Assembly (NCBI GenBank): GCA_022779365.1
Contig: JALFSI010000037.1
Span: 31,553 to 95,552, forward strand
Length of the DNA stretch: 64,000 nt
Direction of reading: 5' to 3'
Source of the DNA: CAG-170 sp022779365
GTDB taxonomy: Bacteria; Bacillota; Clostridia; Oscillospirales; Oscillospiraceae
In this document: positions 1 to 8,385 of the stretch, piece after piece
Layout of the letters: every line of letters starts with the position of its first letter
Numbering within the stretch: position 1 is the first letter of the stretch
Translations under genes and position numbers: made by a program
Notes under the pieces: generated by a model
Told to the model about the DNA's origin: nothing
Databases searched by the model: none
What the model saw: the letters and a program-made list of their open reading frames with translations, nothing else

Positions 1-210
1 CAAAAACGCCGATAAAATGCCAGGGCGCTGCGGCGGCATCGCGTTCCACGCGTGCAGCCATGTGTCGCTGACACATTCGTCGCTGTCCTCGCGGCTTTTG
101 AGGATGTTCATGGCGATGGCGCGGCAGTACGCACCGTATTTGGCATCCGTCTGCACGATGGCGTCCTCGCTGCGCGCAAAATACAGGTCGATGATCCTGG
201 AATCGTCCAA
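1..210 (-). CDS. RNA polymerase sigma factor, sigma-70 family (partial, cut by window start)
   Basis: Seventy codons read on the minus strand and run off the left edge, so only the N-terminus is present. The peptide contains DLYFARSEDAIVQ, AIAMNILKSRED and SDTWLHAWNAMPP. These match sigma region 2 of ECF-like clostridial sigma factors: the acidic Tyr-Phe-x-Arg helix, then the DxxDxxxxTW segment that binds core polymerase and melts the -10. The start chosen is TTG at 210, because a GGAGG lies 7 nt upstream; the nearby ATG is in another frame. Whether an anti-sigma gene follows cannot be seen. The family assignment is confident; the regulon is unknown. Confidence 0.72.
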   Translation of the reverse strand, partial: MDDSRIIDLYFARSEDAIVQTDAKYGAYCRAIAMNILKSREDSDECVSDTWLHAWNAMPPQRPGILSAFL

Positions 211-244
211 ATCATCCGCCTCCAATCTTTCTGACGAATTTTAT

Positions 245-277
245 GCGCCCGCGTTGCGCCGGGCGCCCGATTTTTTT
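245..277. other. GC-rich hairpin followed by T7, in the sigma-gene leader
   Basis: GCGCCCG (245-251) pairs with CGGGCGC (260-266) across an 8-nt loop, and CCGA plus seven T follow on the plus strand. It has terminator form on the plus strand, but it lies upstream of the ymdB-like promoter. It may end a transcript entering from the left or simply structure the sigma-factor leader on the minus strand. Confidence 0.35.
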
Positions 278-278
278 C

Positions 279-316
279 AGTATAGCATGGAATTTGCCTT
301 TTGAAAATGCTATAAT
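279..316. promoter_or_regulatory. Overlapping divergent promoters (sigma-factor gene and ymdB-like gene)
   Basis: On the minus strand TTTTCA (302-307) and TATACT (279-284) are separated by 17 nt and point at the sigma-factor gene. On the plus strand a perfect TATAAT (311-316) with an upstream TG (308-309), an extended -10, points at the phosphodiesterase gene at 340; no good -35 is seen for it. The two elements almost touch, so polymerase binding to one should interfere with the other. Confidence 0.55.
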
Positions 317-339
317 TTTTGCAAAAGGAGGTGCGGCGG

Positions 340-1116
340 ATGGAGCTGCGCATTTTGGCGGTCGGCGATGTGGTCGGCGCGACGGGCATTTTGTGCCTGA
401 AAAAGAATCTGCGCGCGCTGCGGCGGCGCTACAATATCGACTTTGCCGTCGTAAACGGCGAAAACGCCTCCGGCGTGGGGCTCACGCCGCAGCAGGCGGA
501 GATGATCCTCGACGCCGGGGCGGACGTCATCACGCTCGGCAATCACACCTGGAATCGGCGCGAGATCTGCCCGTTTCTTGACGACAGCCCGTATATCCTG
601 CGCCCGGCGAACTTTCAGCCGCACCTGCCGGGGCGCGGCTGGGGCGTTTTTGAGACAAAGGCGGGGCAGGTCGCGGTGGTGAATCTCATCGGGCGCTGCC
701 ATATGGACTTTACGCCGGACAATCCCTTCCGCGTCATTGACCGTGTGCTGGAAAAGGTCGGCGAGCTGCCGGTGCTGCTGGACTTCCACGCCGAGGCGAC
801 GAGCGAAAAGCTCGCCATGGGCTATTTTCTCGACGGGCGCGTGAGCGCCATGTGGGGCACGCACACGCACGTCGCCACCGCCGACGAGACGATCCTGCCG
901 AACGGCACGGGCTATCAGACCGACCTCGGCATGACAGGACCGATCGTGTCGGTCATCGGCGTGCGCCCGGAGCAGTCCATCGCCAACTTCCGGGGCGAGC
1001 TGACGGCGCGCTACGAGGTCGCGCCCGGTCCGTGCCGCCTGCATGGGCTGGCGCTCACGATCGACACGAAAACGCGGCGCTGTACGCAGATCGAAAGGGT
1101 GGTGGCGGATGGTTAG
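340..1116 (+). CDS. ymdB: YmdB-type metallophosphoesterase (2',3'-cAMP phosphodiesterase family)
   Basis: A 258-aa protein of the TIGR00282/YmdB family, close to the usual length. Binuclear metal-site motifs appear in order: AVGDVVG near the N-terminus, NGENASG, TLGNHTWN, LLDFHAEAT and MWGTHTHVATAD. Characterised Bacillus YmdB hydrolyses 2',3'-cyclic nucleotides and affects biofilm and motility gene expression; the same chemistry is inferred here. The start is the ATG at 340 behind AAGGAGG (325-331). The stop overlaps the start of the next gene by 8 nt (ATGGTTAG), so it is translationally coupled to the yhaO-like exonuclease. In B. subtilis ymdB sits by rny; the present neighbourhood with a DNA-repair pair is different. 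Confidence 0.9.
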   Translation: MELRILAVGDVVGATGILCLKKNLRALRRRYNIDFAVVNGENASGVGLTPQQAEMILDAGADVITLGNHTWNRREICPFLDDSPYILRPANFQPHLPGRGWGVFETKAGQVAVVNLIGRCHMDFTPDNPFRVIDRVLEKVGELPVLLDFHAEATSEKLAMGYFLDGRVSAMWGTHTHVATADETILPNGTGYQTDLGMTGPIVSVIGVRPEQSIANFRGELTARYEVAPGPCRLHGLALTIDTKTRRCTQIERVVADG

Positions 1117-2197
1117 ACTGCTGCACGCGGCGGATCTGCATCTCGATTCGCCGTTTTCCGCGCTCAGCCCCGAGCAGGCGGCGCGCAGGCGTCAGGAGCA
1201 GCGCGCGATGCTCACGCAGCTCGCGGAGCTGGCGAATGCGCACGAATGCGACCTGATGCTCCTCGCGGGCGACCTGTTTGACAGTGACAACGCATACCCC
1301 GACAGCGTGGACGCGCTGCGCAGGGCGTTTGCGTCCTGCCGCGCCGAGATCGTCATCGCGCCGGGCAACCACGATTTCTGCGCGCCCGGAAGCGCGTACC
1401 TGACCGAAAAGTGGTCGGAAAATGTCCATATTTTCACGAAGCAGGCGCTGTCGTATTTTGAGTTCCCGCAGCTTTCCTGCCGCGTATGGGGCGCGGCGTT
1501 CACAGCGCCGGACGCGCCCGCGCTGCTGGAGGGCTTCTCCGCCAGGCGCGACGGCTGGCTGGAGCTGATGGCGCTGCACGGCGACGCGCTGAACGCAGGC
1601 AGCCCCTATAACGCCGTCACGCGCGAGCAGATCGCCGCCTCGGGGCTGTGCTACCTCGCGCTGGGGCATATCCACGAAAAAAGCGGGCTTCAGCGCGCCG
1701 GGGAGACGTTTTACGCCTGGCCGGGCTGCCCAATGGGGCGCGGCTTTGACGAGCTGGGGCAGAAGGGCGTGTACCTCGTCACGGCGCAGCCGGGCGCGTG
1801 CACAGCGGAGCTTTTGCCCATTTCCGGGCGGAAATACGAAATTCTGCGCGTGGAAGCAGGGGATGACGCGCTGGAAGCCATCCGACAGGCGCTGCCAGCG
1901 AGCACGCAGGACGATATTTACCGCATCATCCTGACGGGCGACGCGCCGCAGCCGGACCTTGCAGCGCTGCACCGCGCGCTGGACGGGCGGTTTTTCAGCC
2001 TCACGCTGCGCGACGAGACCACGCCCCGCCGCGAGCTGTGGGACGGCTGCGGCGAGGATACGCTGCGGGGGCTGTTTTTGCAGACGCTGCGCGCACAGTA
2101 TGACGCGGCGCAGTCGCAGGAGGAAAAGGCGCAGATCGCGGACGCCGTGCGGCTCGGTCTTGCGGCAATGGACGGAAGGGAGGCGCCGGCGCTTTGA
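1109..2197 (+). CDS. yhaO: DNA repair exonuclease, SbcD/Mre11-like metallophosphoesterase (YhaO-type)
   Basis: A 362-aa protein with the Mre11/SbcD phosphoesterase signature: LLHAADLHLDSPF at the N-terminus, LLAGDLFDSD, APGNHDF, LMALHGD and LALGHIHEK, which supply the Asp/His/Asn ligands of the two-metal nuclease site. The length and the single catalytic domain plus short C-terminal cap fit B. subtilis YhaO. It overlaps the ymdB-like gene by 8 nt, and its TGA overlaps the TTG start of the ATPase gene by 4 nt. Together with that ATPase it should form a nuclease complex that processes DNA ends or hairpins. The function is inferred from family and from the paired gene. Confidence 0.88.
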   Translation: MVRLLHAADLHLDSPFSALSPEQAARRRQEQRAMLTQLAELANAHECDLMLLAGDLFDSDNAYPDSVDALRRAFASCRAEIVIAPGNHDFCAPGSAYLTEKWSENVHIFTKQALSYFEFPQLSCRVWGAAFTAPDAPALLEGFSARRDGWLELMALHGDALNAGSPYNAVTREQIAASGLCYLALGHIHEKSGLQRAGETFYAWPGCPMGRGFDELGQKGVYLVTAQPGACTAELLPISGRKYEILRVEAGDDALEAIRQALPASTQDDIYRIILTGDAPQPDLAALHRALDGRFFSLTLRDETTPRRELWDGCGEDTLRGLFLQTLRAQYDAAQSQEEKAQIADAVRLGLAAMDGREAPAL

Positions 2198-4383
2198 AGA
2201 TCCTTTCGATGCAGGCGAGCTTCGGCAGGCTGCAAAACGAGCGGCTGGAGCTGCATGGTGGGCTGAATGTCGTCACCGCGCCGAACGAGTCCGGCAAATC
2301 GACCTGGGCGGCGTTTTTACTGGCGATGCTCTACGGCGTGGACACCAGCCAGCGCGCGAGCGCCGGGACGCTCCCCGCGAAAACGAAGTATAAGCCATGG
2401 AGCGGCGCGCCGATGGAGGGGCGCATGGAGCTGCTGTGGCAGGGCAAAAAGATCACCATCGAGCGCACTGGCAAGGGGCGCACGCCGATGGGCGAGTTCC
2501 GCGCGTATGAGACGGACAGCGGGCAGGCAGTCGCCGGGATGACGGGCGAGAGCTGCGGCGAGATGCTCCTTGGCGTGGGGCGGAGCGTGTTTGAGCGCAG
2601 CGCGTTCGTCGGGCAGAACGCGGCGGGCGTCACGTCCGACGCGGCGCTGGAAAAGCGGCTTTCGTCCCTCGTCACCACGGGCGACGAGACCGTGAGCGCG
2701 TCCGACACGGCGGCGCGCCTGCGCGACTGGCGCAACCGCTGCCGCCACAACCGCACGGGGCTGCTGCCGCAGGCGGAGCAGCAGCGCGCGCAGGTGGAGG
2801 ACCGGCTGGCGCAAATTCATGAGCTGCATAAAAACGACCTGACGCTGCGCGCGCAGGAGGCGGCGCTTTCCGTGCGGCAGGCGGAGTTGGAAAAAATCAC
2901 ACGGGCGCTGCGCGCGCAGGAGGCGGCGCGGGCGATGCAGCAGCGGGGCGCGGCGGCACAGGCGCTGCAAGATGCACAGGCGGAAGCCGAAGCCGCGCGT
3001 GAGCGGACGGTGCACATCCCGCCGCGCGAGGTCCTCACGGAGCTTTCGCAGCAGCTTGCTTTCCTCCAAACACAGGCGGCGCAGCCGCTCCCGCAGCCGG
3101 GGGACGAGCCGCACGCGCCTGCGTGTCCGGCGGCGTTTTTGGGGCTTTCGGAGGCGGAAATTCCCGAACGTGCGCAGGCGGATGCGCAGCAGGTGCAGTC
3201 GCTCACCGGCGGCAAGCCGCGCCCGGTCGCGCTCCCGCTGGTCATGGGCGCGCTGGCGACGGCGGCGCTGCTGGCGTGCGCGCTGATCCTGAAGGACACC
3301 ATTCCCGGCGTGCTCGCGGCGCTCTGCATCCTCACGCTTGCCGTCTGGCTGCCGCTGACGCTGCGCCATAACCGCGTGGCTGCCGAAAACGCGGCAAAGG
3401 CGCAGACCATCGCCGCCCGCTACGAGGGCAGAGCGCGCGAGACGTGGGCGGCGTTCGCGGCGGAATATTGCGGAAGACTCCAGCTCTACGCGCAGCAGAA
3501 GCGGCAGTATGACGCGCTTTGCGCCGAACGGCAGGCGCGGGAGCAGGCGCTTTTGCAGACGCGTGCGCGGCTGCTGGGGCAGGTGTCGATGTTCGCGCCC
3601 GGCGCGAAAACGGCGGAGCAGGGCGCACAGGCGGTGCAGGACGCGCTGAACTTGCACGACGAAGCGGATGCCGCGCGCCGCGCGGCGGACGTGGCGCAAG
3701 GCCGCTATGACGCAGTGTGCGCCGCGCTCGGCGAGCAGAAGCTCGTCCCTGTCCCGGCGGAGGTCGATACAGCAGACTGGACGCTTGCCGCGGCGCAGCA
3801 AGCGCTTTTGCAGGTGCAGTCGCAGCGCGCGGCGCTGCGCTCCCGCCTTGACCAGAGTCAGGGACGCGCGGCGGCGCTGGGCGACCCGGCGGCGCTGGAG
3901 GCGGAGCGCGAGCAGCTCACGGCGCGCATCGCGCAGCTCACAGCGCGCTACGCGGCGCTGGAGCGGGCGGAGGCGGCGCTCAGTCAGGCGGACGGCGCAC
4001 TTCAGACACGCTTTTCACCGCAAATTGGAAAACTCGCCGGCGAGCTGCTGGGCGCGATGACGGACGGGCGGTACGACACCGTGCTGCTCGACCGCAAGCT
4101 CCGCGCCGAGGCGCGGCAGACGGGCGAGAGCATCACGCGGGAGCTGCTGTACCTCAGCGGGGGCACGGCGGATCAGGTCTATCTCGCCGTGCGCCTTGCG
4201 ATCTGCCGTCTGGCGCTTGGCGAGGATACGCCGCTCATCCTCGACGACGCGCTGGTGCGCTTTGACGACCGGCGTATGAAAAGCGCCCTCGCCCTTTTAC
4301 GCGAGGAGGCAAAAACAAGGCAGATCATCCTCTTCACCTGCCAGACAAGAGAGCAGGCTGCGCTAAATAATATGGAAGTATGA
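2194..4383 (+). CDS. yhaN: Rad50/SbcC-like AAA ATPase with membrane hairpin (YhaN-type)
   Basis: A 729-aa ABC-type ATPase split by a coiled coil. Walker A APNESGKST is at residues 29-37, the signature LSGG at 654-657 and Walker B LILDDAL at 681-687. Long Ala/Gln/Arg/Glu coiled coils occupy about 190-300 and 395-610. In the middle, where Rad50/SbcC carries the CxxC zinc hook, there is no such Cys pair. Instead two hydrophobic segments (about 347-366 and 369-391) form a likely membrane hairpin. It is shorter than SbcC (about 1050 aa). The start is TTG at 2194, overlapping the previous stop as TTGA and preceded by GGGAGG. Partner: the upstream SbcD-like nuclease. Confidence 0.85.
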   Translation: MKILSMQASFGRLQNERLELHGGLNVVTAPNESGKSTWAAFLLAMLYGVDTSQRASAGTLPAKTKYKPWSGAPMEGRMELLWQGKKITIERTGKGRTPMGEFRAYETDSGQAVAGMTGESCGEMLLGVGRSVFERSAFVGQNAAGVTSDAALEKRLSSLVTTGDETVSASDTAARLRDWRNRCRHNRTGLLPQAEQQRAQVEDRLAQIHELHKNDLTLRAQEAALSVRQAELEKITRALRAQEAARAMQQRGAAAQALQDAQAEAEAARERTVHIPPREVLTELSQQLAFLQTQAAQPLPQPGDEPHAPACPAAFLGLSEAEIPERAQADAQQVQSLTGGKPRPVALPLVMGALATAALLACALILKDTIPGVLAALCILTLAVWLPLTLRHNRVAAENAAKAQTIAARYEGRARETWAAFAAEYCGRLQLYAQQKRQYDALCAERQAREQALLQTRARLLGQVSMFAPGAKTAEQGAQAVQDALNLHDEADAARRAADVAQGRYDAVCAALGEQKLVPVPAEVDTADWTLAAAQQALLQVQSQRAALRSRLDQSQGRAAALGDPAALEAEREQLTARIAQLTARYAALERAEAALSQADGALQTRFSPQIGKLAGELLGAMTDGRYDTVLLDRKLRAEARQTGESITRELLYLSGGTADQVYLAVRLAICRLALGEDTPLILDDALVRFDDRRMKSALALLREEAKTRQIILFTCQTREQAALNNMEV

Positions 4384-4392
4384 AACGTTCGC

Positions 4393-4432
4393 CGTAACGT
4401 AGGGGCGGGGCTTGCCCCGCCCCTACGTTACG
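4393..4432. repeat. Palindromic repeat, GTAGGGGCGGGG family (copy 1)
   Basis: A perfect inverted repeat with 19-bp arms and a 2-nt centre. The left arm begins CGTAACGTAGGGGCGGGG, and ACGAATTACGAAAAA follows on the right. The same core and the same right flank recur at 15708-15742. It lies 10 nt past the yhaN stop. It has no coding potential and looks like a REP/MITE-type element or a borrowed terminator. Confidence 0.8.
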
Positions 4433-4443
4433 ACGAATTACGA

Positions 4444-4477
4444 AAAAAGCCTTTCCCATTTCCGGGAAAGGCTTTTT
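4444..4477. terminator. Bidirectional terminator between yhaN and phoR
   Basis: AAAAAGCCTTTCCC pairs perfectly with GGGAAAGGCTTTTT around a 6-nt loop. A-tract and T-tract sides allow it to act on both strands, which fits the convergent arrangement of the two operons. It touches the phoR stop codon. Confidence 0.85.
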
Positions 4478-4478
4478 C

Positions 4479-6134
4479 TTATGCTTTCGGTATTGTCACG
4501 GTGATGCTCGTGCCGTGACCAGGGGTGCTTTGGAGGGCGATCTTACCGTTGTGGTACTGCACGGCGTGCTTGACGATGGACAGCCCCAGTCCCGTGCCGC
4601 CGGAGGCCTTGGAGTGGCTTTTATCCACGCGGTAGAAGCGCTCGAACACGCGCGCCTGCGCGTCCTGGGGGATGCCGATGCCGGTATCCGCCACGGTGAT
4701 GCGCGCCTCCTGCCCGGCTTTTTCCGTGCGCAGGGTGACGCTGCCGCCGTCTACATTATACTGGATGGCGTTATCGCAGAGGTTATACACCGTTTCATAC
4801 AGCAGCCGCCGCACGCCCGCGACGCGCACCTCGTCGCCCTCGACGCGGAGGGCGACATTTTTCTGCTTCGCGGCGCCGTCTAAATCGCGCGCGACCTCCT
4901 GCGCGAGCGCACGCAGATCGACCGGCTCGCGCGGCAGCTCCACGCCCTCGTCGAGCTGCGACAGGCGGATGATGTCCCCAATGAGCGTGACGAGCCGCTG
5001 CGCCTCCTTGCGGATGTGCCCCACAAAGCGCGGCAGGTCCTCCGGCTTTACCATGCCGTTTTCGATCAGCTCGGCGCTGCCGATGATGCCCTGCAGCGGC
5101 GTTTTCAGCTCGTGGGAGACGTTGGCGGTAAACTCGCGGCGGCTGAGCTCCGCGCGCTCCTGCTCGGTGATGTCAAAGGCGAGGATGACTGTGCCTGCCT
5201 CCGCGCCCGCCTCGCCGGTGCGGCTGAGGTCAAACTGCCAGAGCTGCGTGCCGCGCTGGGCGCGGATCTCGCTGTGACCGTCGCGCAGCGCCGCCTCGAT
5301 CGCGCCGGTCAGCTCCACGCCGCGGTCCACGGTCAAAAAGTCCTTGCCGACGCAAGCCCCGTCCGCACCGAACAGGCGCAGGGCGGCGGGGTTGATGCTG
5401 AGCACGCAGCCATGGTGGTCGAGGAGCACCAGCCCCTCGCGCATACTGTTCGTGATCTGCGTAAATTCCTGCGTTTCGCGCCGGAGCTGCTCCATCTGCC
5501 GCTCGATCAGCTCATGCTGGCGGCTGATGCGCCCCAGAAGCGGCGCAAGCTCCTCATACGCGTCGTTATCCAGCGGATGCTCCAGGTCGAGATTGTTGAG
5601 AGGGTCGACGATGCGCGCCGAGAGCCGGTGCGCGAGAAGATTCGACAGGATCAGCGCCGCGACAGCGACGATGATGACCGGCTGCAAGATGCCAAGCACC
5701 AGCACGCCCACTGTGCCGCGGCTGATGGCGATGCGCAGCACCGTGCCGTCGTCCAGCCGCTTCGCGTAATACATCGTTTTTTCCAGCAGCGTGCTGGAAT
5801 AGCGCGTGCTGCTGCCAGAGCCTGACTGCATCGCCTGCGCGATCTCGGTGCGCCCAGCGTGATTTTCAAGACCTGCGGCGTCCGCCTGCGTGTCGTAGAG
5901 CACCGTGCCGTCCGCCGCGACCCACGTCAGGCGGAAGCGGTCGGTGTCCACGGCTTTGAGGTAGTCCGCACCGTCCGTTTCCACGCCCGCGACTGCCAGC
6001 GTCAGCTCATCCTCCATCTGCCGCTCCTGCACGCCGCCGAAGTAGCCGTACAGAACGCCCATGATGAGCACGATGCTCGCCAGCAGCACCGCGCCCGCCA
6101 CCAGCAGGATGGAGCGGAAAATTCGTTTTGTCAT
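4479..6134 (-). CDS. phoR: Phosphate-responsive sensor histidine kinase PhoR
   Basis: A 551-aa membrane kinase. TM1 is at about 10-33, an extracytoplasmic sensor follows to about 140, TM2 is at about 143-165, then a HAMP-like linker and a PAS domain (about 225-325). The HisKA box FTANVSHELKTP has phospho-acceptor His341. The ATPase domain shows the N box NLCDNAIQYN (about 451-460), DTGIGIP and GGTGLGLSIVKH. The start ATG at 6134 overlaps the phoB stop by 4 nt, behind GAAGGA. As the last gene of the pst-pho operon it should phosphorylate PhoB when PstSCAB/PhoU report low phosphate. Confidence 0.93.
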   Translation of the reverse strand: MTKRIFRSILLVAGAVLLASIVLIMGVLYGYFGGVQERQMEDELTLAVAGVETDGADYLKAVDTDRFRLTWVAADGTVLYDTQADAAGLENHAGRTEIAQAMQSGSGSSTRYSSTLLEKTMYYAKRLDDGTVLRIAISRGTVGVLVLGILQPVIIVAVAALILSNLLAHRLSARIVDPLNNLDLEHPLDNDAYEELAPLLGRISRQHELIERQMEQLRRETQEFTQITNSMREGLVLLDHHGCVLSINPAALRLFGADGACVGKDFLTVDRGVELTGAIEAALRDGHSEIRAQRGTQLWQFDLSRTGEAGAEAGTVILAFDITEQERAELSRREFTANVSHELKTPLQGIIGSAELIENGMVKPEDLPRFVGHIRKEAQRLVTLIGDIIRLSQLDEGVELPREPVDLRALAQEVARDLDGAAKQKNVALRVEGDEVRVAGVRRLLYETVYNLCDNAIQYNVDGGSVTLRTEKAGQEARITVADTGIGIPQDAQARVFERFYRVDKSHSKASGGTGLGLSIVKHAVQYHNGKIALQSTPGHGTSITVTIPKA

Positions 6135-6805
6135 TCCTTCGCCTCCAATCGGTAGCCGACGCCGCGTACCGTTTCGATCATCTCGCCGCACGCGCCGAGC
6201 TTTTGCCGCAGCGTGCGGACGTGCATATCCACCGTGCGCGTCTCGCCGAGGTAGTCCGTGCCCCAGACGCGCTCCATGAGCTTTTCGCGCGTGAACGCCA
6301 CGCCCGGATGCAGCAGCAGCAGACGCAGCAGCTCAAACTCCTTGAGCGTCAGCTCCACGCGCGCGCCGTCCGCCATGACGATATGGCGCTCCGGGTCAAG
6401 CGTGAGCGCCCCGGCGATGAGGAGCTGCGGCGTTTTTTGCGGCGCACAGCGGCGCAGCACCGCCTTGACGCAGGAGACGAGCTCCATCACGCCGAAGGGC
6501 TTGGTGAGATAGTAGTCCGCGCCGAGGTCGAGCCCCTGAATTTTGTCGTATTCCGCGCCCTTTGCCGTCGCCATGACGACGGGGATCTGCGAAAATGTGT
6601 CCGACGCGCGCATCCGGCGCAAAAGCTCGATGCCGTCCAGCCCCGGCAGCATCACGTCCAGCACCACCAGCTCCGGCGTTTCGGCTTGCAGCGCCTGCCA
6701 GAAGCTCGTGCCGTCCTCAAAGCCCGTCGCCTCAAAGCCGGTCGAGCGCAGGGCGTAGACCTCAATATCGCGGATGCTCGCGTCGTCCTCCACACACCAG
6801 ATCAT
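6131..6805 (-). CDS. phoB: Response regulator PhoB/PhoP family (OmpR-type winged helix)
   Basis: A 224-aa two-domain regulator. The receiver has the acidic pair Glu6-Asp7-Asp8, phospho-acceptor Asp50 in VVLDVMLPG and switch Lys102 in LTKPFG. A C-terminal OmpR/PhoB winged helix ends with VDMHVRTLRQKLG and VRGVGYRLE. The start ATG at 6805 has GGAGGA upstream. The gene overlaps phoU and phoR by 4 nt each. The Pho-box-like repeats upstream of pstS (11096-11135) are its probable autoregulatory target. Confidence 0.93.
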   Translation of the reverse strand: MIWCVEDDASIRDIEVYALRSTGFEATGFEDGTSFWQALQAETPELVVLDVMLPGLDGIELLRRMRASDTFSQIPVVMATAKGAEYDKIQGLDLGADYYLTKPFGVMELVSCVKAVLRRCAPQKTPQLLIAGALTLDPERHIVMADGARVELTLKEFELLRLLLLHPGVAFTREKLMERVWGTDYLGETRTVDMHVRTLRQKLGACGEMIETVRGVGYRLEAKE

Positions 6806-7452
6806 GCTGTTCCTCCATGCGCGCCCGTCACGCTGAACAGCGCCCATTCGGCGATGTTCACGGCGTGGTCGCCGATGCGCTCAAAATATTTGGCGATCAT
6901 CAGAAGATCGAGCGCCGCCTCGCCGTGCTCCGGCGCCTCGGCAATGTGGGCGATGAGCGTGCGCTTGACGCCGTCAAACTGTGCATCGACGATGTCGTCG
7001 TCCGCAACGACCTTCTTTGCCAGCATTATATCACATTTTACATAGGCATCAATGCTTTCCGTGACCATTTTAATGACTGCCTGCGCCATTTCGCGCAGAA
7101 TATCCAGATCGGCTGCGCCCGTCCCGGTCAAAAACGGGACGATCTCGGCAATATCCTCCGCCTGATCGCCGATGCGTTCCAGATCGGTGATCATTTTGAG
7201 CGCGGCGGAGATCTGCCGCAGGTCGCGCGCCACGGGCTGCTGCTGTAAAAGCAGCCGCAGGCAGAGCGATTCGATGGTGCGCTCCTTCTGGTCGATCTCG
7301 GCGTCCACCGGCGCGACGCTCGCGGCGAGCCTTGTATCGCCCGCCTCCAGCGCCTTGACGCTCAGGGCGATGACGCGCTCGCACAGCGCGCCCATTTCGA
7401 TCAGCTCATGGCGGAGCTGCTGCAATTGTTCGTCAAAGCGGCTTCTCATCAT
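6802..7452 (-). CDS. phoU: Phosphate signalling protein PhoU
   Basis: A 216-aa all-alpha protein of typical PhoU length with two repeats of the three-helix PhoU domain. Each carries the E(R)xxD metal-binding motif: DLERIGDQAEDIAE in the first and YFERIGDHAVNIAEW in the second. PhoU links the PstB ATPase to the PhoR kinase and keeps the system off when phosphate is ample. It starts with MMR (ATG at 7452 or 7449), overlapping the pstB stop. Position between pstB and phoB is the standard clostridial order. Confidence 0.94.
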   Translation of the reverse strand: MMRSRFDEQLQQLRHELIEMGALCERVIALSVKALEAGDTRLAASVAPVDAEIDQKERTIESLCLRLLLQQQPVARDLRQISAALKMITDLERIGDQAEDIAEIVPFLTGTGAADLDILREMAQAVIKMVTESIDAYVKCDIMLAKKVVADDDIVDAQFDGVKRTLIAHIAEAPEHGEAALDLLMIAKYFERIGDHAVNIAEWALFSVTGAHGGTA

Positions 7453-8204
7453 CCAAACCTCCCGGTGATGTAATCCTCGGTGCGCTTGTCGCGCGGTGCG
7501 GAGAACATTTTCTCCGTCGCGTCATATTCCACCAGCTCGCCGAGCAGGAAGAAGGCGGTCGTGTCCGAAATACGCACCGCCTGCTGCATATTATGCGTGA
7601 CGATGACGATGGTGTACTGTTCGCGCAGCTCCATTGCCAGCTCCTCGATGCGCGAGGTGGAGATGGGGTCGAGCGCGCTCGTCGGCTCGTCCATGAGCAG
7701 CACCTGCGGCTCGACCGCCAGCGCCCGCGCGATGCAAAGGCGCTGCTGCTGCCCGCCGGAAAGACCCAGCGCGTTTTTCCTGAGGCGGTCCTTTACCTCA
7801 TCCCAGATCGCCGCGCCGCGCAGCGACTGCTCCACAAGCTCATCCAGCCGCGCGCGGTTTTTGACGCCGTGCGTGCGCGGACCATAGGCGACGTTGTCGT
7901 AAATGCTCATGGGGAAGGGGTTCGGCTTCTGGAACACCATGCCGATCCTTTTGCGCAGGTCATTCACATCCACGTCCGGGGCGTAGATGTCCTGCCCCTG
8001 ATATTCGACCCGTCCGGTGATGCGCACGCCGGGGATGAGGTCGTTCATGCGGTCGAGCGTTTTGAGAAACGTTGATTTGCCGCAGCCGGACGGACCGATG
8101 AGCGCGGTGATGCCGTGCTCGGGGATGTCCATTGAGATATTATGCAGCGCCTGATGCGCGCCGTACCACAGGCAAAGGTCTCGCACGGAAAAAATACTGC
8201 TCAT
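7449..8204 (-). CDS. pstB: Phosphate ABC importer ATPase PstB
   Basis: A 251-aa ATPase. Walker A GPSGCGKST is at 37-45, the Q-loop region MVFQKPNPFPMSIYDNVAYG is characteristic of PstB, the signature is LSGGQQQRLCIARAL, Walker B is LLMDEPTSALDP and the switch His is in VTHNMQQA. The ATG at 8204 is chosen because the family start MSSIFSVRDL begins there; upstream in-frame codons read into the leader. Upstream lies the 140-nt hairpin that separates it from pstA. Confidence 0.95.
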   Translation of the reverse strand: MSSIFSVRDLCLWYGAHQALHNISMDIPEHGITALIGPSGCGKSTFLKTLDRMNDLIPGVRITGRVEYQGQDIYAPDVDVNDLRKRIGMVFQKPNPFPMSIYDNVAYGPRTHGVKNRARLDELVEQSLRGAAIWDEVKDRLRKNALGLSGGQQQRLCIARALAVEPQVLLMDEPTSALDPISTSRIEELAMELREQYTIVIVTHNMQQAVRISDTTAFFLLGELVEYDATEKMFSAPRDKRTEDYITGRFG

Positions 8205-8245
8205 AGTTTTTATTCCTTTTTCTTTCTTAAAATACGTAGCCGATG

Positions 8246-8385
8246 ATCCAATCGGCAAGAGTTCTCAGCGAGAGATTTTGTTCCAAATGAAAGTTTGGAA
8301 AACGCAGGAATACTTTGTGTATTTCGCGTTTTTCAAACTGCACAGTTGGAGCAAAAGATCCGCCGAGAACCGCAGACGATTGGAT
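8246..8385. other. 140-nt imperfect hairpin between pstA and pstB
   Basis: Complementary blocks nest in order: ATCCAATCG (8246-8254) with CGATTGGAT (8377-8385); GTTCTC (8261-8266) with GAGAAC (8365-8370); TTTTGTTCCAA with TTGGAGCAAAA; GTTTGGAAAACGC (8293-8305) with GCGTTTTTCAAAC (8326-8338); and GGAATAC with GTATTTC at the tip. The outer stem ends exactly on the pstA stop codon. It is transcribed inside the operon on the minus strand and could set mRNA processing or stability between the permease and ATPase cistrons. Confidence 0.7.
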
